Source of the DNA: an uncultured Lachnospiraceae bacterium
GTDB lineage: Bacteria; Bacillota; Clostridia; Lachnospirales; Lachnospiraceae
NCBI GenBank assembly: GCA_910578175.1
Contig: CAJTPF010000012.1
Location: 15,308 to 79,307, forward strand
Reading direction: 5' to 3'
DNA: 64,000 bases
Of the stretch, positions 1-8,863 are shown piece by piece. How positions within the stretch are numbered: position 1 is the first letter of the stretch; each line of letters begins with the position of its first letter. Under the pieces are notes generated by a model. The model was given only the letters and a program-made list of their open reading frames with translations, was not told the origin of the DNA and searched no databases. The position numbers and the translations under genes were made by a program.

Positions 1-1135
1 AGAGTTGTCAGAGGCATTTTCGGAATTAAACTGGAAACAGACTGTGTGCTGCGTCAGTACCATGGCTTATACGACTTCCGTCGGGGGAGGAAATAAATTT
101 GTTTCCGAACAGAATAGTATCCTGAAATCTGAAGGATATGATGTGCTTCAGATCGTACCGCTGCAGTATTACTGTTCATTTTGTGAAGACGGGATGATAT
201 GGCTTTCCTGTAATGAAAAGACATTAGGAGTTTATTCATTGAATGACATTCTGTTACATATGGACAGATGCAGGAGTATGATCATTCACAGTCCGAATTA
301 TGCTGCCCGCCTGATCTGTAAACTATATAGGGAAATGAAGGCACTCAGGCGGTGCTTGTTTTATTTACATGATTTTGCCTGTGTATGTTCAAAGAGATTC
401 TTGCCTGTTGAGGATAAAGCTTGTTTTGATGAACTGAGATCGGAATGTGTGAACTGTGAAGAAGGAGAGAACAGACGAAAGTTGTCTTTGGAATACCAAA
501 AGCTGTTTTATAATGATAATGTGTTATTGATTGCTCCGTCTCAGATCGTAGCGGATAAAGTATCGGAAGTATATCCAAAGGCTGCTTTGGAAGTGATCCC
601 CCATTATGTTTATGAAGTAGAAGAGATAAAAAAGCAGGTAAATGATAAATTGAAGATTGCTTTTTTAGGAGCAGCCAATAAGACAAAGGGATATGGGGAG
701 TTTAAAAAAGTTGTATGTGAATTGAAACATTTATATGAGTTTTACTGTTTTGGAAAATGCAGTGATAAAGATAAAATAGATGGCGTAGAATATGTTGAAA
801 TACATATGGAAGGGAACGGAGAACAGTTATGTATGAAAGAGGCATTGAATCGGTATAAGATAGATCTGGCGTATTTGGGTTCCTTATGCTGTGAAACATA
901 TTCTTTTACTTATATTGAGGCATATGAAAATGCTGTTTCTGTTCTGACAACGGAAATGAGCGGAAATATTTGTGAAGCCGTAAAAAAGAATAAGAATGGA
1001 TATGTAGCAAAAGATACTGATGAGTTAGTCCATTTCCTGAAAAAGGGAGGATCGGAACTAAGGGAAATTTTGTTACAACAGAATAGAAAGATCGTGAACA
1101 AATCAAATAATCTGAAGTTTTTGGACTATATGTAG
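1..1135 (+). CDS. glycosyltransferase family 4-like protein, probably 5'-truncated by the window edge
   Basis: The reading frame is already open at the first bases. The first possible start is a TTG at position 5, but no ribosome site can be seen, so the true start may lie outside. The early residues STMAYTTSVGGGNKF look like the glycine-rich first strand and loop of a GT-B glycosyltransferase. A second Rossmann-like half follows (KLKIAFLGAANKTKGYGEF), and then a C-terminal segment with SFTYIEAYENAVSVLTTEMSG, like the nucleotide-sugar binding region of GT4 enzymes. The role inferred is transfer of a sugar during assembly of a surface or flagellar glycan. It lies 22 bases before the next glycosyltransferase on the same strand, so co-transcription is likely. 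Donor and acceptor cannot be predicted. Confidence 0.65.
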   Translation, partial: ELSEAFSELNWKQTVCCVSTMAYTTSVGGGNKFVSEQNSILKSEGYDVLQIVPLQYYCSFCEDGMIWLSCNEKTLGVYSLNDILLHMDRCRSMIIHSPNYAARLICKLYREMKALRRCLFYLHDFACVCSKRFLPVEDKACFDELRSECVNCEEGENRRKLSLEYQKLFYNDNVLLIAPSQIVADKVSEVYPKAALEVIPHYVYEVEEIKKQVNDKLKIAFLGAANKTKGYGEFKKVVCELKHLYEFYCFGKCSDKDKIDGVEYVEIHMEGNGEQLCMKEALNRYKIDLAYLGSLCCETYSFTYIEAYENAVSVLTTEMSGNICEAVKKNKNGYVAKDTDELVHFLKKGGSELREILLQQNRKIVNKSNNLKFLDYM

Positions 1136-1157
1136 AGATGCCGGAGGATATTGAAAA

Positions 1158-2915
1158 ATGAAGAAAAAATGTATTATCTTTGGAGCCTCGCTATATGGAA
1201 ACAGGGCGTATGGTATATTGGATGAAAAATATGAAATTATAGGTTTTGCAGATAATGATTCAAAAAAATGGGGGAAAGAATTCTGCGGAAAAACCGTATA
1301 CAGACCGGAAGAATTGAAAGATATGGAAGATATTCAGGTTATCATTGCAAGCCAGTATTATTCCGCTATCAATTCTCAGCTACATAGTATGGGAATTAAA
1401 AATATAAGGGTGTTTTATTATTGTGGAAATGTGCAGCATGACAGTATGGAAAAGAAAGAATATAAATTATATTCTTTATCTGATAAAAAAATATTTGACA
1501 CTTGTATTTTTGATAAAAATTTGGCTGGAAAGATAAACAGTGATTTTTCTGAAAATTATCGTATGAAGGATGTTGCGGACAAAAAAAGAGTGTTATTTTG
1601 TGCATATATTTTTCCGCCATTGGCTGGGTCCGGAGTACAACGTTCCTTAAAATTCGTAAAATATCTTAAAGAGTCAGGATATGAACCGGTTGTGCTGACT
1701 GTGGGAGAACATAATCATGAAATTGAAGAGGATTTCAGCTTATTCAGTGAAATTGACGGAGTCCGGATTGTTAGAATTGATAACACGAAATTTTTACCGG
1801 AGGCTTTATCGGAAGAGGAACAGCAGGAAATTTTCAATTTGTATGCAGGGGTCGTTCAAAGTGAAGAGTGGATAAATGATTATAAGGAGATAATCAGGAG
1901 TGATGGTTGTTCCAGACTAATTCCTGATAATAAGATATGTTGGGTGAACGAATGTTTAAAACAGATTGAGAAACGTTTGGATTTATCGGAAATAGATATT
2001 GTTTATACTACGGGAGCGCCATTCAGCAGTTATATTTTGGGATATTACCTGAAACGTAAATATGGATTTAAGTGGGTGCAGGATTACAGAGATCCCTGGG
2101 GGACAAATGATTATTATAATGAGAACTACTACAGGAATGAGTCCCATACCATAAATTTACAACAACGGTTAGAGAGAGAACTGATAAAAGAATCGGATGC
2201 GATTGTTGTAGCCTCAAAAGCCTATGTGGAAGATTTTGTAGATAAATATGGAGTGAGCAGGGAAAAGATAACAGAAATTACTAATGGATATGATGAATCG
2301 GATTTCAGAGATATTCAGATACCGGAAGAAAAGAATGATAAATTTACATTGTGTTTTAACGGTGCGCTTTATGGAAACAGAACACCGTTAAACCTGTTAA
2401 AGATTATAAATAACCTGATTGAAGAAGATATAGTAGGCCAGAATGAAATCACATGGATATTCAACGGAACGATTGAAAAGAAATGGAGAAGTGAATTAGA
2501 GCAAAATGATAAATTTAATATTGTACAATATAATGGTTATTTAAATCATTTGCAGAGCATTCAGGAGGCTATAAAGGCGGATATGCTTATTTTGTATGGT
2601 TTAGAGGGAAGAGGCGTTCAAAATGGCGTTTCGGCCGGCTATCCGGGAAAAGTATTTGAATATATAAGAATGAAAAGAAGAATTTTATGCTTTTCGTCAA
2701 AAGGTTCAATATTAGAAGAACTTCTGACCAGAACAAAAACCGGACAGAATTTTGATTATGATGACTTTAAAGGAATCTCTCAATATATATTAGATCATTA
2801 TACTCTTTGGAAAGATGGAGAAAGGCAGATTTGTGGAGATGAGACTGTGATTCAGAAATACAGCAGGGAATATACAACCAATCAGCTTGTAAGAGTTTTT
2901 GACAGAATATTATAG
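1158..2915 (+). CDS. two-domain protein: PglD-N-like Rossmann module plus GT4-type glycosyltransferase
   Basis: Residues 1-90 form a small Rossmann-like module (CIIFGASLYGNRAYGIL, then FADND) like the N-terminal substrate-binding domain of PglD/NeuD acyltransferases. From about residue 143 a complete GT-B glycosyltransferase follows (RVLFCAYIFPPLAGSGVQRS, the usual donor/acceptor cleft start). It also has VQDYRDPWGTND and a C-terminal GYPGKVFEYIRMKRRILCFS segment, which is the E-x7-E-like nucleotide-sugar region of family 4 enzymes. The length of 585 residues fits a GT4 plus one extra domain. The start is the ATG at 1158, preceded by a GGAGG-like site. The gene sits directly before maf, so the sugar acceptor may be flagellin or a glycan precursor. 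That is inference; the family assignment is fairly safe. Confidence 0.75.
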   Translation: MKKKCIIFGASLYGNRAYGILDEKYEIIGFADNDSKKWGKEFCGKTVYRPEELKDMEDIQVIIASQYYSAINSQLHSMGIKNIRVFYYCGNVQHDSMEKKEYKLYSLSDKKIFDTCIFDKNLAGKINSDFSENYRMKDVADKKRVLFCAYIFPPLAGSGVQRSLKFVKYLKESGYEPVVLTVGEHNHEIEEDFSLFSEIDGVRIVRIDNTKFLPEALSEEEQQEIFNLYAGVVQSEEWINDYKEIIRSDGCSRLIPDNKICWVNECLKQIEKRLDLSEIDIVYTTGAPFSSYILGYYLKRKYGFKWVQDYRDPWGTNDYYNENYYRNESHTINLQQRLERELIKESDAIVVASKAYVEDFVDKYGVSREKITEITNGYDESDFRDIQIPEEKNDKFTLCFNGALYGNRTPLNLLKIINNLIEEDIVGQNEITWIFNGTIEKKWRSELEQNDKFNIVQYNGYLNHLQSIQEAIKADMLILYGLEGRGVQNGVSAGYPGKVFEYIRMKRRILCFSSKGSILEELLTRTKTGQNFDYDDFKGISQYILDHYTLWKDGERQICGDETVIQKYSREYTTNQLVRVFDRIL

Positions 2916-2967
2916 GGAACGTCTTATTTGAATGTTATGCTGAAGTGAAAAGACAGAAAGGACGGAA

Positions 2968-5900
2968 ATGGTGGGTAATAAAATATTTCAAAAAAATATG
3001 CAGGCACTGGCAGATATTTTTCCTAAAATGGTGCAGCAGATTGCAGATTATTTGGAAGAATATGATCCAAAGAACGGTAATGCGTATGTTGATAGTTCCG
3101 TAAATGGGGAACCGATAGTCCGGGTTAATGAGAACGGACGTAGCTGGTATTTAAACAGCAGGTATAATGCCACAGAAAGTTCGTACAAGTGGGCAGAGCA
3201 GTATAAAGATAAAAACAGACTTGCAGTATTTATACTGTATGGTTTATCTGACGGAAGCCATATCAGAGAACTTTTAAAAATCACATGTGAAACAAATTTC
3301 ATATTAGTTTATGAACCTAATATTGATGTGTTTATGAAAACGCTTGTCAATATAGATATATCTGATTTAATATATAGTCAGAGAATAGTTATATCAGTGA
3401 ATAACTTAAATATGGAAGCAGCACATGAATTTGTAACAGCGGCAATTGATTATAGCAAAATCCGGTTGGTGGAGTATGGAAGCCTTCCAAATTATAACAG
3501 TATTTATCCGGAAGGCTGGGTTGAATTGATCCGGCTGGTGAAAAATGCAGTAGAGGTCCTTGTTTTAGACAGAAATACCCAGATAAGTTTTTCACATGAA
3601 TTTATTTTAAATATGTTGTCAAATTTTGACGATCTGCCGCAACAATATGTGATTAATCAAATAAAAGATAAGTTTGATACCTGTGATCTATCAAATATTC
3701 CGGCAATCATAGTATCGGCAGGTCCGTCCTTGGATAAAAATATAAACGAACTGAAAAAGGCGGAGGGAAGGTCATTTATCATTGCAGCGGATACGGCTAT
3801 GAAATCTGTATTGAACGCCGGTATAACACCGGATTTGATAATGACGGTAGATCCTCATAAACAGCCATATTTATTTGCCCATAGCCAGATGCTCCATCTG
3901 CCAATGGTAGTATGCCCGCAGTCAAATAAAAAATTATGGGTGCTTCATAGAGGAAAAAGATTTTATTTCGTTGATGATAAATCTTATGTCAGTGATTTAT
4001 ATATGAGGTATGCAGATATAGAAGCAGCTCCGTTAGAGACAGGAGGATCGGTTGCCAACAATTGTTTTTCGTTGGCGCAATATTGCGGATTTAAAACGAT
4101 TATTCTGATTGGTCAGGATTTGGCATATACGGATAATAAAAAACATACATCTGCAGCATTTAACGGTGCAGATTTTGATAAAGTGAATTCTGATGAAAAA
4201 TATATTGAGGTTGAAGATATCTATGGAGGAACAATACTGACCAACAAGGGAATGGAAGCGTACTTGAAGTGGTTTGAAAAACAAATAGTACGATATCCTG
4301 AATTAAAAGTGATCGATGCTACGGAAGGCGGAGCAATGATTCATGGAAGTGAAATTATTTCCTTAAAAGAAGTGATTGAGCGGGAATGTACGAAATCATT
4401 AGATATTAGAGGAATGATTGAAGATATTTCACCAATATTTGATGATGCTGTAAGAAAAGCTGTTTATAAAGAATTTGCGGAATTACCCGATACTTTGTCA
4501 GATTTTAAGAAGAAGATTAATCTGGGAATCCGAGATTATGATAAACTATACGAATTATTCCGAAAAAATAAAACAGGTTCTAAAGAATATGAAAGGTGCC
4601 TGAAGGGAATTGAACAGATAAATTTTGATGTTGAACATGTTCCGTTCATGGAACTGGCGGCAATCTATAACCGGAAAACAGAATATGAGATTCAGGGAAC
4701 AATGAATGATGAGCGTGAGGACCAGATGGATGAGATCAGGAGCATTGTAGAATCCGGTAAAAAATTGCTGAATTCATATAAAGACGCCATTGATCAATTG
4801 ATCGGGGATCTGGCAGAAAAGAGGAGGATCAGTATGCGTGAATTATATGAAAATTTATCCCGTGTCCGTGTTTATATGAGCAGGGTGGTTTATCATTATA
4901 GAAGGGATGATTTTTTAAATGGTAATTTAAGATTTCGGAATTTCATTAATTCGCTGACAGAGGTAATTGATCTCATCAGTGTTCATCAAAATTCCGGAGA
5001 CCAATTGTTTGAAATTGATTTTGAGTTTTTTAATTCCATGTTACATGATATTTTATATGCACAGGAGAATAAAGATTATCTTTATGTTGCAGATTTGATG
5101 GAAGAGAAATATATATCATATATTAATGGATTGACAATGAGTTTGATAGAACATGGGCTGGTACCGTTTGATGAGTATGAGCGGGAGAATCTGGAGGCAC
5201 TTGGGGAAAGATATCCGGAGTTATTGAATGAATTATCTTCAATGGAGCCTGTTGATGAAAACAAATATCAGATAATTGTTACATATGCCGGAGGTATAGC
5301 CGTCCGTATCAATTCTCAGATAACGTATGAAGGAACCATAGACCCTTATGTTGAATCAGTACAGAAATTCGAGAATAGTTTTGAACAGGGAATCCGGGAA
5401 TACACGATTGTTGGATTGAATTTTTCATGGGTCCAGGCAATCCAGCATTTGGATCCTGAAAAGGATATCTACATATTTGAACATGATATTAATCTGTTTA
5501 AGATATTTTTTAAATTCCGTAAATTGTGCAATATCATCAGTTCGCAGAATATACATTTGATTTATGATAAGGATTTTTCAAAATTAACCGGACATCTGAA
5601 GAATTTAAAAGGGAAATTACTGATTCATCAGCCATGTATTACCAATATAGAAAATCAGGATATAAGAAAAACATTAGAACTTGCATTTACATCAATTAAC
5701 TCTATTTTGAGCCAGAGAAAACTGTTGGAAAAGAATTTTTTAGATAATTTGTTTTTGGGACCGAAGATCATAGATGAAATCAAAGACGATCTGAGAGGCA
5801 GAGATATAATTTATATTGCAGGCGGACCGTCTCTGGATAATGATATAGAGACTCTGCAGTCAATAGTAAATGACGATCGTTATTTAATCATGGCAGCAGG

Positions 5901-6501
5901 TACGGTTGCAAAAAAATTGTTGAAAAACAATATCATTCCGCATTATATTCTTTTATCGGATGCTAAGAGTTCTATCATTGAGCAGATAAGAGATATAGAT
6001 GAGAATATTATGAAGCGGAGTTGCCTGTTATATCTGTCTACAGTATCTTCCTCTGTTATAGAATATTGGAAGGGAAAAAAATATATGTTGCTGCAAATGG
6101 ATTTTGATAAAGCTGAAATATATGCCTCCAATATTGGGGCCGGGTTGTTTGAGACCGGAGGTTCGGTTTCCACCCTTGCAATAGATCTGGCGATCCAAAT
6201 GGAATGTAACAGTCTGATTTGCGTAGGATTAGACCTGGCATACACCAATGATAGAATTCATGCCAGTAACTGTAAAGAACTGGAGGAAAATGAAATAGGG
6301 GAATTACATGATGTACTGTCAGTACCTTCCGTGGATGGTTCTGAAATAAAGACAGCAAAGGTATATGAGATTTACCGGAAATTTATTGAATCCAGAATTG
6401 CCCGCCCGGATGTGAAAATGAATATCTTTAATACCGCAAAAGGGGCTTATATAAATGGAATGAAACATGAGAATCTGGAGGATGTGGTATGCAGAAAATA
6501 A
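2968..6501 (+). CDS. maf: motility accessory factor Maf with tandemly duplicated DUF115/MAF domains
   Basis: Maf proteins are needed for flagellin glycosylation with nonulosonic acids and are thought to transfer the CMP-activated sugar to flagellin. The usual family member has one MAF (DUF115, MptE-like) domain. This 1177-residue protein has two. The first carries GPSLD at 252-256, AADT at 273-276, TVDP at 293-296, ETGGSV at 357-362 and GQDLAYTD at 382-389. The second carries GPSLD at 953-957, AAGT at 976-979, ETGGSV at 1062-1067 and GLDLAYTN soon after. The N-terminal flanking domain also appears twice (VYEPNIDVFMK early, IFEHDINLFKIFF late), so the whole two-domain unit looks duplicated around a helical linker. 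The second copy lacks the TVDP Asp-Pro pair. A good ribosome site (AAAGGACGG) precedes the ATG. Nearby sugar-acid genes fit the role. Confidence 0.85.
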   Translation: MVGNKIFQKNMQALADIFPKMVQQIADYLEEYDPKNGNAYVDSSVNGEPIVRVNENGRSWYLNSRYNATESSYKWAEQYKDKNRLAVFILYGLSDGSHIRELLKITCETNFILVYEPNIDVFMKTLVNIDISDLIYSQRIVISVNNLNMEAAHEFVTAAIDYSKIRLVEYGSLPNYNSIYPEGWVELIRLVKNAVEVLVLDRNTQISFSHEFILNMLSNFDDLPQQYVINQIKDKFDTCDLSNIPAIIVSAGPSLDKNINELKKAEGRSFIIAADTAMKSVLNAGITPDLIMTVDPHKQPYLFAHSQMLHLPMVVCPQSNKKLWVLHRGKRFYFVDDKSYVSDLYMRYADIEAAPLETGGSVANNCFSLAQYCGFKTIILIGQDLAYTDNKKHTSAAFNGADFDKVNSDEKYIEVEDIYGGTILTNKGMEAYLKWFEKQIVRYPELKVIDATEGGAMIHGSEIISLKEVIERECTKSLDIRGMIEDISPIFDDAVRKAVYKEFAELPDTLSDFKKKINLGIRDYDKLYELFRKNKTGSKEYERCLKGIEQINFDVEHVPFMELAAIYNRKTEYEIQGTMNDEREDQMDEIRSIVESGKKLLNSYKDAIDQLIGDLAEKRRISMRELYENLSRVRVYMSRVVYHYRRDDFLNGNLRFRNFINSLTEVIDLISVHQNSGDQLFEIDFEFFNSMLHDILYAQENKDYLYVADLMEEKYISYINGLTMSLIEHGLVPFDEYERENLEALGERYPELLNELSSMEPVDENKYQIIVTYAGGIAVRINSQITYEGTIDPYVESVQKFENSFEQGIREYTIVGLNFSWVQAIQHLDPEKDIYIFEHDINLFKIFFKFRKLCNIISSQNIHLIYDKDFSKLTGHLKNLKGKLLIHQPCITNIENQDIRKTLELAFTSINSILSQRKLLEKNFLDNLFLGPKIIDEIKDDLRGRDIIYIAGGPSLDNDIETLQSIVNDDRYLIMAAGTVAKKLLKNNIIPHYILLSDAKSSIIEQIRDIDENIMKRSCLLYLSTVSSSVIEYWKGKKYMLLQMDFDKAEIYASNIGAGLFETGGSVSTLAIDLAIQMECNSLICVGLDLAYTNDRIHASNCKELEENEIGELHDVLSVPSVDGSEIKTAKVYEIYRKFIESRIARPDVKMNIFNTAKGAYINGMKHENLEDVVCRK

Positions 6502-6830
6502 CAGAAAAGGTCAGAAGCGTTTTGACAGAGTTAGACAGTATTTATGAAATGCTTTGCAAAAATAATACAAATCCTGCAATGAAAGCTATCAGTCAGATCA
6601 TGCCGGAGTTAAATGAAATCATCATGAAATTGATATCGGAGATTCCATATTACCGGCAGTTAGGAGTAGATTTGCCTGAAGATGTGATTCTGGCACAGCT
6701 GCAGAATCTTTTGGAAGCATTTGAACAAAGTGATACGGTAATGCTGGCAGATACCTTGAAATATGAACTGACAAATACACTACAGGTTTATGATGAGATC
6801 CTGGTCCAACTGGAAACAGAATCACAATAA
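6489..6830 (+). CDS. small helical hypothetical protein translationally coupled to maf
   Basis: This gene begins 13 bases before the end of maf, with a GGAGG-containing site inside the maf reading frame, so the two are probably translationally coupled. The 113-residue product is acidic and predicted mostly helical, with regularly spaced leucines and isoleucines (LTELDSIYEMLCKN, ILAQLQNLLEAFEQS). It has no signal peptide and no membrane segment. It does not match a family I recognise. Its position suggests a partner, chaperone or regulatory subunit of Maf or of the following glycosyltransferase, which is inference from coupling only. It is a convincing gene because the overlap, ribosome site and amino-acid composition all agree. 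Confidence 0.7.
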   Translation: MQKITEKVRSVLTELDSIYEMLCKNNTNPAMKAISQIMPELNEIIMKLISEIPYYRQLGVDLPEDVILAQLQNLLEAFEQSDTVMLADTLKYELTNTLQVYDEILVQLETESQ

Positions 6831-6862
6831 AAATTTTAATTATACAGAAAATGAGGGATAGA

Positions 6863-8290
6863 ATGACATCAGAAGAGTTGATAGAAAAGTTTTTAGAAAT
6901 AGAGGAGCAAAATCATTTCTTTGATTTAAAAATAGAAAATATTAAGTTCTGGATGTATATTCGATTTGATGTATATACTTCGTTGATGGAAAATTACGGC
7001 TTATTTAATAGAAATATTTCTGTTGATGGAAAATTCGATGATAGAATGGATTTCATGGAATTGATAAAACGTATGACGGTAAAAAATCAATTTTTTTTAG
7101 CAAAGAAGGAAGTTTTGTTTTTCAGTTTTATCAGAAAAATAAAGGAAAATGGTAAATTTAAGTGTGGATTTACAGATTTGCTTGCTGAAAATATAGGTAA
7201 TTCTCATTATATTTTCGATATGAGTAATGATGGATTTTTTTATTTTCCACGAAGTATTTCTGGTGTAAAGAATTTTGATATAGGTTCGTATAAGGCTTTG
7301 TGTTCCCAAAAGGATAAAATAGTTTTTGATGGACGTATGTTAGAAGAAAAAATATACAGTATACTGGACGAGAACTTTGAAAATGCATTGACAACAAAAC
7401 AAAAAATAAAAATAAATTCCGGATTGGTCAATATCCTGAATGAAAGAGGTTATTTTAGAAGTTATTATCGTTTTATACTAAGAAGAATAAAGCCGAAAGT
7501 AATAGTTCTTGTCTGTTATTATGATTATAGAATGATGGTATTATGTGAAACCGCAAAAGAACTGGGAATACCAGTGATCGAATTGCAGCATGGAGTGATT
7601 GGGAAAGAACATATATCATATAATTTTTTCAGTAAAAGAAAGTTAAAAAGTTTTCCGGATTATATTTTTACATTCAGCCGGGAAGACAGGGAAACGGTCA
7701 GGTTTCCGTTGAGTACAAGCAGGATTTATGCTGTTGGTTATCCAGAGATGGAACATAAAATAAGAAAATATGAAAAATTGCGATTGAAAGCCCGTAAGAA
7801 AAAGAAAATATTATTTATTTCCCAAAGCATTAGAGAAATATTTGAGTATGCGGCAGAATTATCCAAACGGATAGATTTAGGACAATACGAAATCATAGTA
7901 AAATTACATCCAAGGGAGTTTGGCAATTGGAGAAAAGAGTTTGGAAATATTTTAAAGGATGCAACGGTTACGATCATAGATAATCTTGACCGGGATATTT
8001 ATTTTTATCTTGCCCAGGCGGATTATGTGGTGGGGATTTTTTCTACGGTAATGCTGGAGGCAACGATGTTTGATACAAACATAATAATAATAAAAAAGGC
8101 TTCCTATACATATATGAAAAAATTATATGAAAACGATATGGCCGTATTGATTGACAGTGTAGAGGAATTGCAGAGAATCGTTGTTGATAATATCAGCACC
8201 AGTAATTCTGAAAAGACGTATTTTGAGAAAAACAGTATTTCCAATATGAAGACGGCAATCCGGGAAATTATGAGAAAGGATAAAAAATAA
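6863..8290 (+). CDS. GT-B glycosyltransferase resembling capsule/CDP-glycerol transferases
   Basis: The C-terminal half (from about residue 230) has features of CDP-glycerol/Kdo-type transferases: IPVIELQHGVIG, then PDYIFTFSREDRE, a KLHPRE motif, and ADYVVGIFSTVMLEATMF, the nucleotide-binding signature. The N-terminal half is an uncharacterised helical domain. The ATG at 6863 is preferred because GAGGGAT sits just upstream, while the ATG at 6851 has no ribosome site. Base composition is very AT-rich here (12 G or C among the 60 bases 7081-7140), unlike the pse operon further on, which hints at separate acquisition. It lies between the Maf-coupled gene and a small Rossmann protein, all on one strand. 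The likely role is adding a sugar or polyol phosphate to the flagellar or surface glycan; the substrate is unknown. Confidence 0.65.
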   Translation: MTSEELIEKFLEIEEQNHFFDLKIENIKFWMYIRFDVYTSLMENYGLFNRNISVDGKFDDRMDFMELIKRMTVKNQFFLAKKEVLFFSFIRKIKENGKFKCGFTDLLAENIGNSHYIFDMSNDGFFYFPRSISGVKNFDIGSYKALCSQKDKIVFDGRMLEEKIYSILDENFENALTTKQKIKINSGLVNILNERGYFRSYYRFILRRIKPKVIVLVCYYDYRMMVLCETAKELGIPVIELQHGVIGKEHISYNFFSKRKLKSFPDYIFTFSREDRETVRFPLSTSRIYAVGYPEMEHKIRKYEKLRLKARKKKKILFISQSIREIFEYAAELSKRIDLGQYEIIVKLHPREFGNWRKEFGNILKDATVTIIDNLDRDIYFYLAQADYVVGIFSTVMLEATMFDTNIIIIKKASYTYMKKLYENDMAVLIDSVEELQRIVVDNISTSNSEKTYFEKNSISNMKTAIREIMRKDKK

Positions 8291-8291
8291 T

Positions 8292-8789
8292 ATGAAAATG
8301 AAGAAGATCATCAGACCGGTGGCAGAATGTTTGATTTTATCGGCGGCCGGTTTAGGGATATACAATTATATGACAAAAGCGAGAGCGAAGGATAATTTAT
8401 TGCTGAAAAGATATAAAAAGTATTACGGATTAACTTCTTCCTGGCTGTTAAAGAATCTATCGGATGTGGATTCGGTGAGGAACTATTTAGAACAGTCCGG
8501 ATATAAGAAAATCGCGGTATATGGAATGGGAAGTATTGCAGAATTGTTAAGCAGACAGTTTGAACGATATAGCGATATGGAAATTAAATATTATATTGAC
8601 AGAAACGGCAGGGAATTGGTATACGGACTGGATGGACTGGAAGTCGTTGATATTGACGGAATGGCTGAAATGGAACAAGTGGATCTGGTGATTGTTACGG
8701 CAATTGCAGATTATGATGATATTCTGGGAGAAATTAAGACAAAATATAAGTCCCTGAAGGTGGTTTCATTGGAAGAAATCATTAATTAG
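8292..8789 (+). CDS. standalone PglD-N-like Rossmann module with N-terminal hydrophobic stretch
   Basis: The central part (KIAVYGMGSIAELLSRQF, then YYIDRN and DLVIVTAIADYDDIL) matches the small nucleotide-binding Rossmann module found at the N-terminus of PglD/NeuD-type acyltransferases. The same module is fused to two glycosyltransferases of this locus (1158 and 11608). Here it occurs alone, in 165 residues. The N-terminus has a short hydrophobic segment (CLILSAAGLGIYNYM) that might anchor it to the membrane. No acyltransferase hexapeptide repeats follow. The gene starts only two bases after the preceding stop, so coupling is likely. Function is unknown; binding a nucleotide sugar or handing it to a partner is a guess from the PglD family. 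Confidence 0.6.
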   Translation: MKMKKIIRPVAECLILSAAGLGIYNYMTKARAKDNLLLKRYKKYYGLTSSWLLKNLSDVDSVRNYLEQSGYKKIAVYGMGSIAELLSRQFERYSDMEIKYYIDRNGRELVYGLDGLEVVDIDGMAEMEQVDLVIVTAIADYDDILGEIKTKYKSLKVVSLEEIIN

Positions 8790-8863
8790 AGTATTGAACA
8801 TTGAATTTTCAATATGGGAAGTTTTTCAGAGAGACTGGTGATTCCCGTAGAGATGAGGTTGAA

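Noticed and set aside
8801..8863. TTG start that lengthens the fused cytidylyltransferase by 21 residues
   Set aside because: The family N-terminus (KKILAVIPARAGS) begins at the ATG at 8864, which has a GATGAGG site.
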